Assembly (NCBI RefSeq): GCF_003316875.1
Contig: NZ_QMIL01000005.1
Coordinates: forward strand, 1 to 64,000
Direction: 5' to 3'
Origin: Aliidiomarina celeris
GTDB lineage: Bacteria; Pseudomonadota; Gammaproteobacteria; Enterobacterales; Alteromonadaceae
DNA length: 64,000 nt
The notes under the pieces are model-generated. The model made no database searches. It saw only the letters and a program-made list of their open reading frames with translations, and was not told the origin of the DNA. This document shows positions 7,166 to 16,755 of the stretch, in pieces. A program made the position numbers and the translations under genes. The first letter of the stretch is position 1. The number at the start of each line of letters is the position of its first letter.

Positions 7166-8308
7166 GTGGACAAACGATTCAAAGTGCTACTGACCACACT
7201 AATTCTGTTGGCCTCTTTTTTTTCTGTGGTATGTGGCGCAAGCACTTCATTTCAATTTTATTCAGAGCGACTGGGTGAAACGACAACCATAAGGGTGGCG
7301 TTACCCGAAACCTATGTGCATTCTTCACACTATGAGTATCCGCTGCTTTTGGTTATGGACGGTTCAACACAATTTAATCATATAGCGGGTAATATTGAGT
7401 TTCTGAGCACATTCGCTGAAATCCCCGACATGATCGTGGTCGGTGTCAGTGCAAATAGCCGTTTGCTGAACTTTACCCACACCGAGTTAGAACAGTTTGC
7501 GGGTCGCTCTGGTGGTGCGGAAAACTATACAAAATTCGTGTTTGAAGAGTTGCTGCCCAAGCTGCGTGAAGACTATCGGATTGCACCTCACGTGACAGTG
7601 ACCGGACATTCGCTGTCGGGATTATACACGGCTTATCTAGCGCTCAATCACACTGATCGAATACAAGCCGCAATTTCTATCAGTCCTAGTTTGTGGTGGG
7701 ACGATTTCGCTATTGTAAATGATTTGGCATCTCTTACGGCTGAAAGCGCCAAGGTTCGTTGGTTCGCTAGTATGGCTAGCGAACCTGACGAAATGGCCGA
7801 GGGTTTTAATGCTTTAGAAGCTGCACTCGGCGAGTTGTCTGACGGTAATTTAACTTGGCAGCTACGCCGATTTCCCGATGAAAGCCATGACTCAACACCG
7901 TTAATCGGCAATGTGGTGGGGCTTAGATCGGTTTTTCGAGGCTTTAATGCGGTCCTACAAATCGAGGTTAAATCACTCGAGCAGCTTACCAAATATTATG
8001 CAGAGTTCGCCGAAATTGCAGACTACAAACTGTCGATGTCTGTCCACCAGTATAATGTTTATGGCCTAAAAGCCGCCTACGAAGGCCAACTTGCTTGGGG
8101 CGTTGAAATTTTAGAGGCTGGTACAAAAGCGTTCCCGTATTCAGAGATATTATGGGATAGCTTAGCAACCGCTTATACCATGAATGATAATCGTGCAGGT
8201 GCTTTAACTGCGTCGGAAAAAGCTGTGGAATACGCAACAAAGCATGATTCGAAATACTTGAGTGAAATCCTGTTGCAAAACGCTAATTTGAAGCGAGACA
8301 TACAATAG
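7166..8308 (+). CDS. Exported alpha/beta-hydrolase esterase with TPR-like tail
   Basis: Secreted or periplasmic esterase of the Fes/BesA/IroE-like esterase-D superfamily. A signal peptide (LLTTLILLASFFSVVCGAS) is followed by the hydrolase domain: LLLVMDGSTQFN, the nucleophile motif TGHSLSGLYTAYLAL, then SPSLWWDD; the His is probably in DESHDST. About 100 C-terminal residues are helical and TPR-like. The start is GTG at 7166 with AAAGGGA eight bases upstream. Members next to TonB receptors often cleave ferric siderophores, and a receptor remnant is encoded divergently; the natural substrate is not visible from sequence. Confidence 0.8.
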   Translation: MDKRFKVLLTTLILLASFFSVVCGASTSFQFYSERLGETTTIRVALPETYVHSSHYEYPLLLVMDGSTQFNHIAGNIEFLSTFAEIPDMIVVGVSANSRLLNFTHTELEQFAGRSGGAENYTKFVFEELLPKLREDYRIAPHVTVTGHSLSGLYTAYLALNHTDRIQAAISISPSLWWDDFAIVNDLASLTAESAKVRWFASMASEPDEMAEGFNALEAALGELSDGNLTWQLRRFPDESHDSTPLIGNVVGLRSVFRGFNAVLQIEVKSLEQLTKYYAEFAEIADYKLSMSVHQYNVYGLKAAYEGQLAWGVEILEAGTKAFPYSEILWDSLATAYTMNDNRAGALTASEKAVEYATKHDSKYLSEILLQNANLKRDIQ

Positions 8309-8351
8309 CGTTTGGGTTTATAAATAAAAAAAAGCCAAGAGGACGTACGCA

Positions 8352-9722
8352 ATGATAGAACGAATGTTACCTAGCGCCGCCCTTGTTTTGATGAGTACAA
8401 CGGCATTTCCGTCGGTTGACTATGTGGTTCAAGAAAAACTTCATACCATTGCAGCCGCACCTTCTGCCGCCAACATTGAGCGTGATATTGCCAAACTCGT
8501 GAGTTTCGGCACCCGTCATACTTTGTCTGAGACCGAGTCGGAGACACAAGGTATTGGCGCCGCTCGGCGTTGGATATTTGAAGAATTCGAGCGTATTTCG
8601 GCCGCCTGTGGGGGATGTTTAGAAGTGTATTACAGTACGGACGTGATTGAGGGCACGCCGCGTATACCGAATGCGACCGAGGTGGTAAGTGTGGTGGCCA
8701 TTCAACGGGGTAAGAATGACCCGAATCGCTATGTACTAATGGCAGGTGATATTGACTCTCGCGCAACCGACATTATGGATTCCACCTCGGCAGCGCCGGG
8801 TGCCAACGATAATGCGTCGGGGGTGGCGGGAACACTCGAAGCGGCTCGTGTGCTTACCCAGTACGAATTTAATGGCTCTATTGTGTATGCAGCACTGTCG
8901 GGTGAGGAGCAAGGCTTGTTTGGTGGTCAAATTTTAGCGCGCCAAGCACAGGAAGAAGGCTGGCGCCTGCATGCCGTGTTGAACAATGACATGATTGGTA
9001 ATATTGCCGGCATCAATGGCGTTATTGATAATACCTCTGCGCGTATTTTTGCCGAAGGCACGCGTATGAATGAAACGCCTGAGCAAGCCCGTTTACGCCG
9101 CTTTACTGGGGGTGAGGTAGACTCACCGAGCCGTAATTTAGCCCGCTATATCGACTGGATTGCAGATCGTTACATTCCAAACCTCGATACCATGGTGGTT
9201 TACCGTCTGGATCGCTTTCGTCGTGGTGGCCACCATCGGCCTTTTAACGACTTAGGTTTCCCCGGTATTCGCATTATGGAAACCAACGAGCATTACGACC
9301 GCCAGCATCAAGATTTACGCAACGAAGAGGGACGCCATTATGGTGACACCATTGAGTATGTGGATTTTGATTACGCTGCGAAGTTAACAGCATTGAATGC
9401 GGTTTCGTTGGCAAGCATGGCATGGGCACCAGCGCCACCAACGGGGGTTGAAATTGCTGGCGCAGTGAGCCCTCATACTACGGTAAGTTGGGACGCGCCG
9501 AGTGCAAAAGAGCAGGAAATTATTAAGGGGTACAAAATTTATTGGCGTTATACCGATCAGCCGCAATGGCAATTCAGCCGCGAAGTGGGCAACGTAACCG
9601 AGTTCACCTTAGAAAACGTAGTGATTGATAATTACTTCTTTGGTGTGGCCAGTATTAACAAAGACGGTATTGAAAGCCCGGTTGTGTTCCCAGGCCCTGC
9701 CGGCACCTTTGAAGTGCTGTAA
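8352..9722 (+). CDS. Exported M28-family metallopeptidase with C-terminal fibronectin-like domain
   Basis: Zinc aminopeptidase-like protein of 456 residues with an N-terminal signal peptide. Metal and catalytic segments are visible: APGANDNASGVAG (bridging Asp153), ALSGEEQGLFGG (Glu pair near 185) and LNNDMIGN (Asp213), with a late His in NEHYDRQHQD. The first zinc ligand motif, normally G-H-x-D, reads GDIDSR here, so the His is replaced by Asp133; I confirmed this in the bases. Residues about 360-456 look like a fibronectin type III domain (VSWDAP, GYKIYWRYTD). It follows the esterase by 43 bases and may share its transcript. Activity is uncertain because of the ligand change. Confidence 0.85.
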   Translation: MIERMLPSAALVLMSTTAFPSVDYVVQEKLHTIAAAPSAANIERDIAKLVSFGTRHTLSETESETQGIGAARRWIFEEFERISAACGGCLEVYYSTDVIEGTPRIPNATEVVSVVAIQRGKNDPNRYVLMAGDIDSRATDIMDSTSAAPGANDNASGVAGTLEAARVLTQYEFNGSIVYAALSGEEQGLFGGQILARQAQEEGWRLHAVLNNDMIGNIAGINGVIDNTSARIFAEGTRMNETPEQARLRRFTGGEVDSPSRNLARYIDWIADRYIPNLDTMVVYRLDRFRRGGHHRPFNDLGFPGIRIMETNEHYDRQHQDLRNEEGRHYGDTIEYVDFDYAAKLTALNAVSLASMAWAPAPPTGVEIAGAVSPHTTVSWDAPSAKEQEIIKGYKIYWRYTDQPQWQFSREVGNVTEFTLENVVIDNYFFGVASINKDGIESPVVFPGPAGTFEVL

Positions 9723-9737
9723 TTCGTGTTTTAGAGC

Positions 9738-9772
9738 GCCGTTGCAGGGGTAGCCTATACCGCTGCAATGGC
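9738..9772. terminator. Hairpin between convergent genes
   Basis: GCCGTTGCAG pairs with CTGCAATGGC (one mismatch) in the gap between the M28 peptidase and the PfkB kinase. There is no clear T-tract; a shared bidirectional terminator is the simplest reading. Confidence 0.4.
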
Positions 9773-9778
9773 ATAGCT

Positions 9779-10756
9779 TTAATCTTTTAGCGACTCACAG
9801 TGCACTTCTTTGCACATGCGTTCGAGCCAGTTTAAGTCTGTGAGCTGATTACCTTCAAGCTGCACGGTTACTGCGGCTGCAGCTACCCCGTAATGGGCTG
9901 CGGTTTTGAGCTCGGCGTCTTGATTGAGTTGGTGTACGAGCGCCGACATGAAGCTGTCGCCAGCACCCACATGACTTACAATATGAACCTTCGGCGCCGT
10001 GTAAAGATAGGCCTCGCCGTTAGCACTCACAAGCATAGCGCCGCCACGGCTTAAGGTTACAATAAGCACCTGTACCGCACCTTTTGCCACCAATCCCTTC
10101 ATTTGTTGATACAAGGTTTCCATGTCGGCGTGTTCGTCGAAGCCACTGGGGTTGTTATTAAACGTGTTGGCTAACGAAGCAAATTCTTTGCGATTCAATT
10201 TGGCTAAATAGGCTCCTGCAAACAGGCTTTCAGACAATGCGGGACCAGACGTGTCGAGCATGACCTGAGTGCCTTTTTGATTGGCTTTGGTAATCACCTC
10301 GCGGTAGAAAGTAACCGGTACGGTGCTCGGCAAACTGCCACTAAGTACCAAATAGCGAGGCTGCGGCGCACAGCTAAAAATAGAGTCTTGGCATTGCTGG
10401 AACTCTGTCTCAGAAAGTACAGGGCCTGGAAAAACAAAATGGTGCATAACCTTGCGCTTACGCTCGGTAATGGCAAAGTTTTGTCGTGTTTCGTCAGCAA
10501 CCTCAATTGCGGTAAAAGGTGTTTTATCCGCCGCTAATAATTTCTTTAGGAGGGCGCCATTTACGCCACCGGCGGGAAAAACAGCCATGGTTTGACTGCC
10601 CATGCGTTGAATGTTGCGAGCAACATTGATTCCGCCGCCTCCGGGTTCAGACGAAGCTTTGTCGCAGCGACTTTTCGAGTCATCAAAAATTTCGTCGGTA
10701 ACACCAAAAACATCAACCGCCGGATTCATAGTAAAGGTCACAATATCGATAGACAT
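9779..10756 (-). CDS. PfkB-family hexose kinase (1-phosphofructokinase-like)
   Basis: Cytosolic sugar kinase of the ribokinase/PfkB superfamily, 325 residues. The substrate-binding start TFTMNPAVDVFG and PGGGGINVARNIQRMG are those of the FruK/PfkB/LacC group, and the anion-hole signature SHVGAGDSFMSALVHQL carries the catalytic Asp. AAGGA lies nine bases before the ATG. Fructose-1-phosphate, fructose-6-phosphate or tagatose-6-phosphate are possible substrates. No phosphotransferase genes are adjacent, which argues mildly against a dedicated fructose-PTS role. Confidence 0.85.
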   Translation of the reverse strand: MSIDIVTFTMNPAVDVFGVTDEIFDDSKSRCDKASSEPGGGGINVARNIQRMGSQTMAVFPAGGVNGALLKKLLAADKTPFTAIEVADETRQNFAITERKRKVMHHFVFPGPVLSETEFQQCQDSIFSCAPQPRYLVLSGSLPSTVPVTFYREVITKANQKGTQVMLDTSGPALSESLFAGAYLAKLNRKEFASLANTFNNNPSGFDEHADMETLYQQMKGLVAKGAVQVLIVTLSRGGAMLVSANGEAYLYTAPKVHIVSHVGAGDSFMSALVHQLNQDAELKTAAHYGVAAAAVTVQLEGNQLTDLNWLERMCKEVHCESLKD

Positions 10757-10797
10757 GATTGCATTCCTTGTTGAGTTACCCAGTTAAGTTACCCGGT

Positions 10798-12165
10798 TTA
10801 ATTCGCCGAAAACTGCAGCGGAATACGCCCAGTTTTCACCACATTTTTCTGCAGTCGCGGTTCGGGTGCAATAACGTATAAGTCACCATTTCTGCCAGAG
10901 AAGCTAAACTCAATACCGCGTTCGCTGGCGAGTTTTTGGTGGAAATCCAAATGCTCGGGTTCACCATGAGTTGGAATTGCTATTTTGGGTTGTACCCAGT
11001 CGTAAAGCAGTTTGAGCTCTTCTTGGCAGGGGTGGCCACTGGCATGAATTGGGCGCGCTGTTTCATGCGCCTGAATAACGTTGAAGCCGCGCGCTTTGAG
11101 TGCGCGAACCAAAGCGGCTATAGCGTCCTCGTTGCCGGGAATAATCATTGAGCTAAAGATAACTCGGTCGCCCTTTTCAAGCTGTAAATCACGAAAACCG
11201 TCGTTTGCTAAGCGGCGTAATGCTGCGCGCGGTTCACCTTGGGAGCCTGTGGCCACGGCCAGCACTTCTTCCGCGGGGAGATAGCCCAAGTGGCGCTGAT
11301 CGGCCACTGGAATGTCGGCAGGCCAATACCCAGTAGTACGCGCTATACTCACCATGTTCTGCAATGAACGACCGATAGGCGAGAAGTAGCGGCCGGTTTC
11401 TTTGGCAATTCGGCCTAACGTAATTAAGCGGGCAATATTGCTACTGAAACAGCTTACCACGACACGGTTACGGGTTTCGCTAATGAGTTTTTTTAACTCC
11501 GGATACACGGCCGCTTCCGACGTTGAGTAACCTGGCTTGAGGGCATTAGTGGAGTCGCAGACCATGGCGCTAATGCCTTGTTCAGCCATGCGCTCAAAGG
11601 GGCGGCTTTGGAACTTTTTGCCTAATACAGGGTTGGCGTCGATTTTCCAGTCGGCGGTGTGAAAAATAGCACCTGCTGGTGTACGAATAACCAACCCGTG
11701 GGGCTCTGGAATAGAATGCGTGGTGGCCAACCATTGCACTGAAAATACGCCAATGTTTTGTGTGTCGCCGGTGTTTACTTCAATAATGGGTACCTGGTCG
11801 AGCAAATTAAATTGCTGGAGTTTGCGCCGTAGCACTTCGGCGGTAAAGGCAGTGGTGTAAATGGGGGCTTGAAAACGCTGCCATAAATAGGGAATGGCCC
11901 CCAAGTGGTCTTCATGGGCATGCGTAATAACAATACCTGCAAGGTGCTCTTTGTGTTCCACAATAAATTTAGGGTCGGCGGAAACCACGTCGAATAGCGT
12001 TGGGTTTTGTGTATTCAGTGGCTCTTGGAAGGTTACTCCGCAGTCGACCATAAGCCATTGCCCGGCATGGCCAAACAAATTTAGGTTCATACCAATTTCG
12101 CCGGTACCGCCGAGCGGAAGAAACCAGAGATCGCGTGGGCCTGGAATGAGGTAATTAATAAGCAA
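10798..12165 (-). CDS. RNase J-like metallo-beta-lactamase-fold protein
   Basis: Member of the beta-CASP metallo-beta-lactamase family, most like ribonuclease J: LPLGGTGEIGMNLN, the metal motif THAHEDHLGAIPYL, then VCDSTNAL, SCFSSNIARL and the late PIHASGHPCQEELK and PTHGEPEHL. It is shorter (455 residues) than RNase J of Firmicutes, lacking most of the C-terminal domain. No ATG exists near the conserved start. The frame begins at TTG 12165, but AGGAG at 12166-12170 abuts it; an ATT codon at 12159 has ideal spacing. An RNA nuclease role is inferred from family only. Confidence 0.82.
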   Translation of the reverse strand: MLINYLIPGPRDLWFLPLGGTGEIGMNLNLFGHAGQWLMVDCGVTFQEPLNTQNPTLFDVVSADPKFIVEHKEHLAGIVITHAHEDHLGAIPYLWQRFQAPIYTTAFTAEVLRRKLQQFNLLDQVPIIEVNTGDTQNIGVFSVQWLATTHSIPEPHGLVIRTPAGAIFHTADWKIDANPVLGKKFQSRPFERMAEQGISAMVCDSTNALKPGYSTSEAAVYPELKKLISETRNRVVVSCFSSNIARLITLGRIAKETGRYFSPIGRSLQNMVSIARTTGYWPADIPVADQRHLGYLPAEEVLAVATGSQGEPRAALRRLANDGFRDLQLEKGDRVIFSSMIIPGNEDAIAALVRALKARGFNVIQAHETARPIHASGHPCQEELKLLYDWVQPKIAIPTHGEPEHLDFHQKLASERGIEFSFSGRNGDLYVIAPEPRLQKNVVKTGRIPLQFSAN

Positions 12166-12302
12166 CTCCTACTACTGCGGTAACGACCGATAAAGTGTAA
12201 CCGAAAGCGCACGGCTGTGCATAAGAACATACTCATGAAAGTAGACATTCGCGCGGTTATTTGCTTTCATCGGGGCCTTCACAAAGGGTTTTGAGTATTT
12301 CC

Positions 12303-14375
12303 ATGAAAACAACGACCATGCTTTTGCGTATTCCTTCGGTGTTGGCAGCTGCAGCGCTTTTACTGGGTTGTGCTTTCCCTCAGGAGGAAAGCACTACGGA
12401 AAAAACCTCAACGGCAAAAAACGCCGCATTTAGTGTGTACATTGCGCATGTGAACGACACTCATTCGGCTTTTGACCCTATCGGCGCTTCTGTTACCGCT
12501 AACTTCAACGCAGGATTAGCAGAACCGCATTTTGCCAAGGGGCAGATGCTGTACACCGAATTTGGTGGCCACCCGCGGTTACTGAGTAAGGTGGAGCGTT
12601 ATCGTGCGCAAGCAGAAGCGGCGCAACAACCGTTTTTGTTATTGCATGGTGGCGACGCTTGGCAAGGCACGGCTTATTTCAAGTTAAATGAAGGTTTAAT
12701 GAACGCCGACATATTGAGCCAGTTTGGTTTCGACGCGATGGCGCTTGGGAACCACGAGTTCGACCTCACGAATGCTCACTTAAATGCCTTTCTTGAGCGA
12801 GTTAATTTTCCAATGGTTGCGGCGAATATTGATACAACGGCCGACCCAGACCTTGCCGACCAAGCCAACTTAATGCCCTATGTGATTTACGCCATGAAAG
12901 GCAATGAGAAACAGCGCATAACGTCGCTCAACGAACTGCGCCAAGTAGAGCCTGACTATACTTTAGTGGCTCTGTTTGGGCTGGCGCTCGACAGTATGGC
13001 AACCATTTCTTCAAACACCGGCGCCGTACAGTTTTTTGAGATGGTGAGCGCAGCACAGCAAACCGTAGACGAACTTACCGTCCACGGCATTGAACATATT
13101 ATTGCGGTAACCCATATCGGCCACAGTGAAGACCTGCGTGTGGCGCAAAACGTGAACGGGATCGACGCTATTGTGGGTGGCCACTCTCACACCTTGCTTG
13201 GCGATTTCACTAACCTTGGCTGGGACTTTCCGGGTGAATACGCCCAACGTGTTGTGAATCCCGACGGGCAAGGAACAACCTGCGTAGTGCAGGCGGGGCA
13301 ATATGCCACGGCCGTTGGGTTGCTGAATATTCAGTTTGACCAACAGGGGCGAGTAGCGGCCTGTGACGGCGGCAATACCTTGTTAAGTGACGGCACCTTT
13401 TACTTGCAAAGCCGCCGTGCTGAGCGAGACAAAGCCAGCGATATTCAGCATCAGTACGTTGGTGCGTTTATTGCAACACAACGGAATATTGCCATTGTTG
13501 AGGAGCAACAACGCTTACGAGCGCATATTGATCAGTACTACAAACCAGCATTAAACGAAGCCTATGGCGACGTACTTGGTTTTGTGCCGCAAACCGTTAC
13601 CCATGTTCGTTTGCCCGGGCAAGGGAATTCGGGAAGCCAAGGCTCTGGTTTGGCACCCTTGGTAGCAGAAAGTCAATTTCAATGGTTTATGCGCCCCGAG
13701 GTGCAAGCGCTGACTGGGCTTACTCCAGATTTTGCTTTGGTGGGTGCAGGCGGTATTCGCCAATCGCTGTCGCAAGGCGAGCTGCGTGAAGGCGATATTG
13801 CGCTGGAAATGCTGCCCTTTGCGTCGCCGTTGTCTATTGTGCCGTTAACCGGCCAGCAAGTGCATCACCTGCTCACCGAAGTGCTGCTGCAAGTGCTACC
13901 GGAAGGCGCACACGCAGGTAAGTTTCCTTATGGCGGGCGAATCCGCTACCATTTTCGGGAGCAGCAACGCGGTGTGAGCGGTGAATTGGTGTCTGTTGAG
14001 GTAAATAGGGGCACACTGGCAACGCCGAACTGGCAACCGCTCGACCTTAACGCACGCTACAATGTGGTAATGAGTGCCTATAGTGCTGCCGGAAACGACG
14101 GCTGGCTTGCCGTTTATGAAGCGCAGCGCGAGCAGTCGCAGCGTATTGATATTGCTTATGTAGACAACCAATTAACTGCGTTCAACGTAGAGCGCGTTAG
14201 CCAAGAGAACGGCCAGCGGTTGCAGACGCTTTATCGAGGTGAGGCGCTAAATTGCAGTGCGCCAGCGGTAAACTGTGCGCTCGACGCCAAGGCGTTAATT
14301 GAATTTTTTCGGGCAGACAGTGATCGCCTACAACCGCTGCCTTATCCGGTAGTGAACTTTGAACGCAGCCGCTAA
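12303..14375 (+). CDS. 5'-nucleotidase/metallophosphatase lipoprotein (UshA-like)
   Basis: Periplasmic two-domain nucleotidase. The lipoprotein signal ends in the lipobox LLLGC. The calcineurin-like domain shows AHVNDTHSAFD, HGGDAWQGT, LGNHEFD and GGHSHTLLG; the C-terminal 5'-nucleotidase domain shows VGAGGIRQSLSQGEL and MSAYSAAGNDGW. It would hydrolyse nucleotides or UDP-sugars to nucleosides for uptake. The frame opens at 12261, but the Met at 12303 directly precedes the signal peptide. Length is 690 residues, longer than UshA (550), with insertions around residues 230-380. The gene lies 44 bases before an MFS transporter, possibly its product importer. Confidence 0.85.
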   Translation: MKTTTMLLRIPSVLAAAALLLGCAFPQEESTTEKTSTAKNAAFSVYIAHVNDTHSAFDPIGASVTANFNAGLAEPHFAKGQMLYTEFGGHPRLLSKVERYRAQAEAAQQPFLLLHGGDAWQGTAYFKLNEGLMNADILSQFGFDAMALGNHEFDLTNAHLNAFLERVNFPMVAANIDTTADPDLADQANLMPYVIYAMKGNEKQRITSLNELRQVEPDYTLVALFGLALDSMATISSNTGAVQFFEMVSAAQQTVDELTVHGIEHIIAVTHIGHSEDLRVAQNVNGIDAIVGGHSHTLLGDFTNLGWDFPGEYAQRVVNPDGQGTTCVVQAGQYATAVGLLNIQFDQQGRVAACDGGNTLLSDGTFYLQSRRAERDKASDIQHQYVGAFIATQRNIAIVEEQQRLRAHIDQYYKPALNEAYGDVLGFVPQTVTHVRLPGQGNSGSQGSGLAPLVAESQFQWFMRPEVQALTGLTPDFALVGAGGIRQSLSQGELREGDIALEMLPFASPLSIVPLTGQQVHHLLTEVLLQVLPEGAHAGKFPYGGRIRYHFREQQRGVSGELVSVEVNRGTLATPNWQPLDLNARYNVVMSAYSAAGNDGWLAVYEAQREQSQRIDIAYVDNQLTAFNVERVSQENGQRLQTLYRGEALNCSAPAVNCALDAKALIEFFRADSDRLQPLPYPVVNFERSR

Positions 14376-14419
14376 TCGCATTCGGGCGCAAGCCATTAAA
14401 ATAACAAGAAGAGTAGCTT

Positions 14420-15760
14420 ATGAACCACACCAACTCCCCGGCTAAAATGCCGTCGCCCGCCACTCGTTGGCTGGTGTTACTGTTTGTTAGCCTTGCCATG
14501 TTTGGCAATTACTATATTTACGACGCGCTTTGGCCGGTCGTGGACTTGTTGCGTAACGACTTAGGTTTTAGTTATGCACAAATAGGTCAGTTGTCGACCG
14601 CTTACAATATAGCGGCGCTGCTCGTGTTGTTGGCGGGTGGTTATATTATTGACCGTTTTGGCACGCGCACGGCCATTACCGTGTTTGCCATTGTGTGTAT
14701 GGCAGCGGCAGCATTACGTGCTGCCTTTCCTTATTTTGAAACCATGTTGGCCGGGCAAATACTGCTCGGTTTGGGCGCAGAACCACTGATTGTGGCTGCT
14801 ACGGCCACGCTGGCGAAATGGTTTCGTGGCCGCGAACTCAGTTTTGCTTTTGGCATTAACCTGTCTATTTCCCGCTTGGGTTCAGCCTCGGCCGACCTGT
14901 CTACTTCGTTTGCCAGCCCGCTCTATGTGAATTGGCAAGACCCATTATGGCTAGCAACCGCGGTGGCCGGCATTTCCGTAACTGCGGCTATTCTGTACTG
15001 GATTACCGAGCGCAGAGTTGAACAAGGCTATGTTTTAGGTAAAGCGGACGAAACGGAAAAGCTAGACTGGAAAAGCATTTACAAGTTTAGTGCGTCGTAT
15101 TGGTACATTGTGGCGCTTTGCGTGGTGTTTTATGCCACCGTGTTTCCGTTCCGTAGCTTTGCTATTGACTACTTCCAAGAAGCTCACAATTTAAGCCGTG
15201 AAGCGGCCGGCATGTTAAGTAGTATGTTGCCGATAGCGGCAATTATAGCAACGCCGTTGTTTGGCCTCTGGGTTGACCGTGTTGGGCGCCGCTCGTTGTT
15301 TATGGCAGCGGGCTCATTGGTAATGTTGCCGTTGTTCTTAATGGTTACTTATTTACCGCCAGGGCCGATGATTGCTATTGGCATTCCGGGTCTTGGCAGT
15401 GAGTTGGTGCCGCTCTCTTTATTTGTGGTGATTTTAATGCTGGGCGGTGTTTTTTCGCTCATACCCGCCGTAATGTGGCCTTCAGTAGCCTATATTGTGA
15501 GCGACAACCGAATTGGCTCTGCCTACGCCTTAATGACCTTTTGCCAGCAGCTCGGCTGGGCGGTGGTACCGCCCATTGTGGGTTGGTTAAACGACACTTA
15601 TCAAGCGGGCGCAGAAAATGTAGCGGGGTATGCGCCGGGTATGTGGTTCTATACCGGCTTGGCCGCTACGGGCTTATTCTTTAGCTTCAAACTCTGGCAG
15701 TCGGAGCGCGGCCCCAATGCCCATGGGTTAGAAACCATTACCGCGAAATCACAGAGTTAA
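14420..15760 (+). CDS. MFS transporter
   Basis: Inner-membrane major facilitator with about 12 membrane segments in 446 residues. The loop 2-3 motif appears as GGYIIDRFGTRTAI and its repeat in the second half as GLWVDRVGRRSLF, typical of MFS permeases. The ATG has AAGAAGAG upstream. It follows the 5'-nucleotidase lipoprotein, suggesting import of a nucleotide breakdown product, but the MFS sequence itself does not reveal the substrate. Confidence 0.85.
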   Translation: MNHTNSPAKMPSPATRWLVLLFVSLAMFGNYYIYDALWPVVDLLRNDLGFSYAQIGQLSTAYNIAALLVLLAGGYIIDRFGTRTAITVFAIVCMAAAALRAAFPYFETMLAGQILLGLGAEPLIVAATATLAKWFRGRELSFAFGINLSISRLGSASADLSTSFASPLYVNWQDPLWLATAVAGISVTAAILYWITERRVEQGYVLGKADETEKLDWKSIYKFSASYWYIVALCVVFYATVFPFRSFAIDYFQEAHNLSREAAGMLSSMLPIAAIIATPLFGLWVDRVGRRSLFMAAGSLVMLPLFLMVTYLPPGPMIAIGIPGLGSELVPLSLFVVILMLGGVFSLIPAVMWPSVAYIVSDNRIGSAYALMTFCQQLGWAVVPPIVGWLNDTYQAGAENVAGYAPGMWFYTGLAATGLFFSFKLWQSERGPNAHGLETITAKSQS

Positions 15761-15773
15761 GCGTTGTATTGCG

Positions 15774-16727
15774 TTAGGCCTTGGTCGCTGCTTTGAGTGT
15801 GGCGACCAGCTGATCGCTATTATGCATTTCGCCATTAATAACCACAGTTGTTTGTTGGGTTTTGCCATTGGCGTCGCGCCACACGAGCGCATATTGCTTG
15901 CCAATACTAGTAATTAAGAATTGCCGCCACATGGGGCGTTCCTTGAGATCAAGAATGGCGTCTCGTGAAAACGTGCGGCTACCAAACAAAGAAGTTTGCG
16001 TAAGCTGGGTATCGCTGAGTGTGTAGCGAGTCCATGCAATATGCGCGCCGATTGCCATTTGTCCGCCCAAAATGAATAAAATGATATTCAGTACAGGCCC
16101 GCTCGCCGCCATATAGCCGTAGCCAAATAAACCGAGAAGACAGCTTACGGCAATTCCGCCCATAGCCACGAAGAGAAACACGGCTGCATATTTGCTACTT
16201 TTCTGTGAGTACACTTCTAATACTTCGCCCTGTTCTGTTTGTGTTGCTGGCGCGGGCTTTGCTTGTGTGAATGCAAAGCTATACCAGTAACTCATAAAAA
16301 AGCCGTAAAAGGTCATATTGAACAAGAACAGCGTGGCCAGGGTTGATAGGTTTTCCATAACCGAAGCCGTGGAGATTAAGTTCATAATCAACATGAGCGA
16401 AGCGAAGATCAAACCAAAACGAAAGAACATGGTAATAAACAGCTTATAGCGTTCGTGCCGCTGTGCTTTGGCATGGTGCTCTGCAGGGCCGAAGTTCGCT
16501 GTGGCTTGGGAACCCGCTTCCGACTCCGAGTAACCGCTGCAAAGGAGTTGGCTTTTTTGTTCTAAAAGATGATCGCGTACTTCTTCAAGGGTAACGCGGC
16601 GCACGCCGGTGCTACCTGCTAACCCCTTGTCGAGGGTTTGCAAATACTGGTCAATCGCCGCGTCGTTGGTGTTTAAGTCGGCTGGGAAAGCATGTTTGGG
16701 AAAACGTGTAAGGCTATGAAACTTCAT
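15774..16727 (-). CDS. HAAS-domain (DUF1700-like) membrane protein
   Basis: Membrane protein of 317 residues. The first about 90 residues form a helical HAAS/permease-prefix domain (IDQYLQTLDKGL, RRVTLEEVRDHLLEQK, then ATANFGPAEHHAKA), which is typically co-encoded with PadR regulators. About four to five membrane segments follow, then a cytosolic or periplasmic tail. A longer frame begins at 16784, but the ATG at 16727 has GAAAGGA upstream and avoids overlapping the regulator. It is the second gene of the PadR operon. These proteins are thought to act with the PadR regulator in envelope sensing; the signal is unknown. Confidence 0.75.
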   Translation of the reverse strand: MKFHSLTRFPKHAFPADLNTNDAAIDQYLQTLDKGLAGSTGVRRVTLEEVRDHLLEQKSQLLCSGYSESEAGSQATANFGPAEHHAKAQRHERYKLFITMFFRFGLIFASLMLIMNLISTASVMENLSTLATLFLFNMTFYGFFMSYWYSFAFTQAKPAPATQTEQGEVLEVYSQKSSKYAAVFLFVAMGGIAVSCLLGLFGYGYMAASGPVLNIILFILGGQMAIGAHIAWTRYTLSDTQLTQTSLFGSRTFSRDAILDLKERPMWRQFLITSIGKQYALVWRDANGKTQQTTVVINGEMHNSDQLVATLKAATKA

Positions 16728-16755
16728 ATTATGGTCCTTTCTAACCGCTTTATAA

